Source: Marivirga tractuosa DSM 4126
GTDB taxonomy: Bacteria > Bacteroidota > Bacteroidia > Cytophagales > Cyclobacteriaceae
NCBI RefSeq assembly: GCF_000183425.1
Contig: NC_014759.1
Span: forward strand, 62,001-126,000
Direction of reading: 5' to 3'
DNA length: 64,000 nucleotides
The position numbers were made by a program, and so were the translations under genes. The notes below the pieces were generated by a model that saw only the letters and a program-made list of their open reading frames with translations, made no database searches and was not told where the DNA came from. Shown piece after piece: positions 63,537 through 64,000 of this stretch (its first letter is position 1; each line of letters opens with the position of its first letter).

Positions 63537-64000
63537 TTAAGAAGTCTTTTGACCTAGCCGCTTTCTTATCCTACTCAAACTTTCTGCTTTAATGCCTATG
63601 TAACTGGCTAAATGATAGAGAGGGACTCTCTGAAGCAATTCAGGATGGTTTTCAAGCAAATTTCGGTATCGTAGTTCAGGATTAGAAATAATGTAAGAGG
63701 ATAGAATCTCTTGATAGTTGGCTAATTCTTGTTCCAATGAAAGTCGAGCAAATTTTTCAAGTTTTGGGAATCTCATCAATAATGCTCTTTCAACATCATA
63801 TGGTATTTCTGCTAAAACACAATCTTCAATACACTCTAAATTATGATTTGAAGGAATCTTTGTTGTAAAACTTCGCATTGAGGATATAAAAACAATTTTC
63901 AGTATAAAAAAATGTTGTTTTATCTTCCCCATCAAATAGGTAGTACATCCTCACACATCCTTTTAAGCTAAAATAGGATACCTTAGAAACATCCCCCTCT
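63537..64000 (-). pseudogene. Crp/Fnr family regulator, frameshifted and cut by the window edge
   Basis: On the minus strand the frame open to the window edge reads KGCVRMYYLFDGEDKTTFF and YTEN, the cNMP-binding barrel of a Bacteroidota Crp/Fnr protein. Near 63888-63892 (a run of five A on the plus strand) the frame shifts by one, and continues as FISSMRSFTTKIPSNHNLE, PLYHLASYIGIKAESLSRIR to the stop at 63537, the helical hinge and DNA-binding domain. Removing one T restores ENCFISSMRSF. The start lies outside the window. It could be a sequencing error; otherwise the gene is dead. Confidence 0.8.

Overview
The window is chromosomal DNA from a member of the Bacteroidota, most likely a marine Cytophagales (Marivirga-like) bacterium. 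Evidence: AT-rich sequence, weak Shine-Dalgarno signals, promoters of the TTTG-N19-TAnnTTTG type (upstream of the first tRNA-Glu and of the LTA-synthase-like gene), and families typical of the phylum (glutamine synthetase III, TamB and LptD of the Bacteroidota kind, BlaI/M56-TonB pair, TPR histidine kinase, DUF6629, DUF5367, DUF4174). The genus is an inference; the phylum is firm.

Layout. 1-17 kb is core: photolyase (cut by the window edge), tamB diverging from tsaD, a thioesterase, smpB, an NlpC/P60 hydrolase, an HNH protein, glutamine synthetase III, an LTA-synthase-like sulfatase, mtaB and gapA. 16.2-17.0 kb is a rearranged tRNA-Glu locus: two intact tRNA-Glu(UUC), one dead tRNA-Glu copy broken by small two-hairpin inserts, a frameshifted GIY-YIG gene, and a duplicated tRNA 3' end with terminator. 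17-33 kb: smc, a carotenoid oxygenase, a SpoIIE-type phosphatase gene whose catalytic core is inverted in place, a BlaI/M56 pair (M56 frameshifted), a CPA1 antiporter, a TPR histidine kinase and a NUDIX hydrolase. 33-37 kb: hisG-hisD-hisC preceded by a previously unmarked histidine-rich leader peptide with mutually exclusive hairpins. 37-51.8 kb: a surface-polysaccharide block (acyltransferase-like protein, flippase, GT2, LMW phosphatase), LptD diverging from an amidase-MlaD-acyl-CoA carboxylase run, phosphopantetheinyl transferase, WD40, DivIVA and folB. 51.8-64 kb: hutU, Lrp plus a Cys/Met PLP enzyme, SulP, an ice-binding lipoprotein, AraC, and a looser accessory tail with two hypothetical genes each followed by a long imperfect palindrome resembling an integron attC site, ending in a frameshifted Crp/Fnr gene.

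Main points. (1) A 122-bp segment (24161-24282) encoding the metal-binding core of the phosphatase lies in reverse orientation between CTAT and ATAG; flipping it restores one continuous 508-codon reading frame. (2) The his leader/attenuator. (3) Several families of small palindromes with compensating stem changes: 29-30-nt double hairpins inside tRNA-Glu remnants, a four-copy array at 54.5-54.8 kb, a MITE-like 178-bp element at 51.8 kb. (4) Single-base frameshifts at or near homopolymer runs in three otherwise well preserved genes (M56, acyl-CoA carboxylase, Crp/Fnr), which may be real or may be sequencing errors; the inversion cannot be explained that way.
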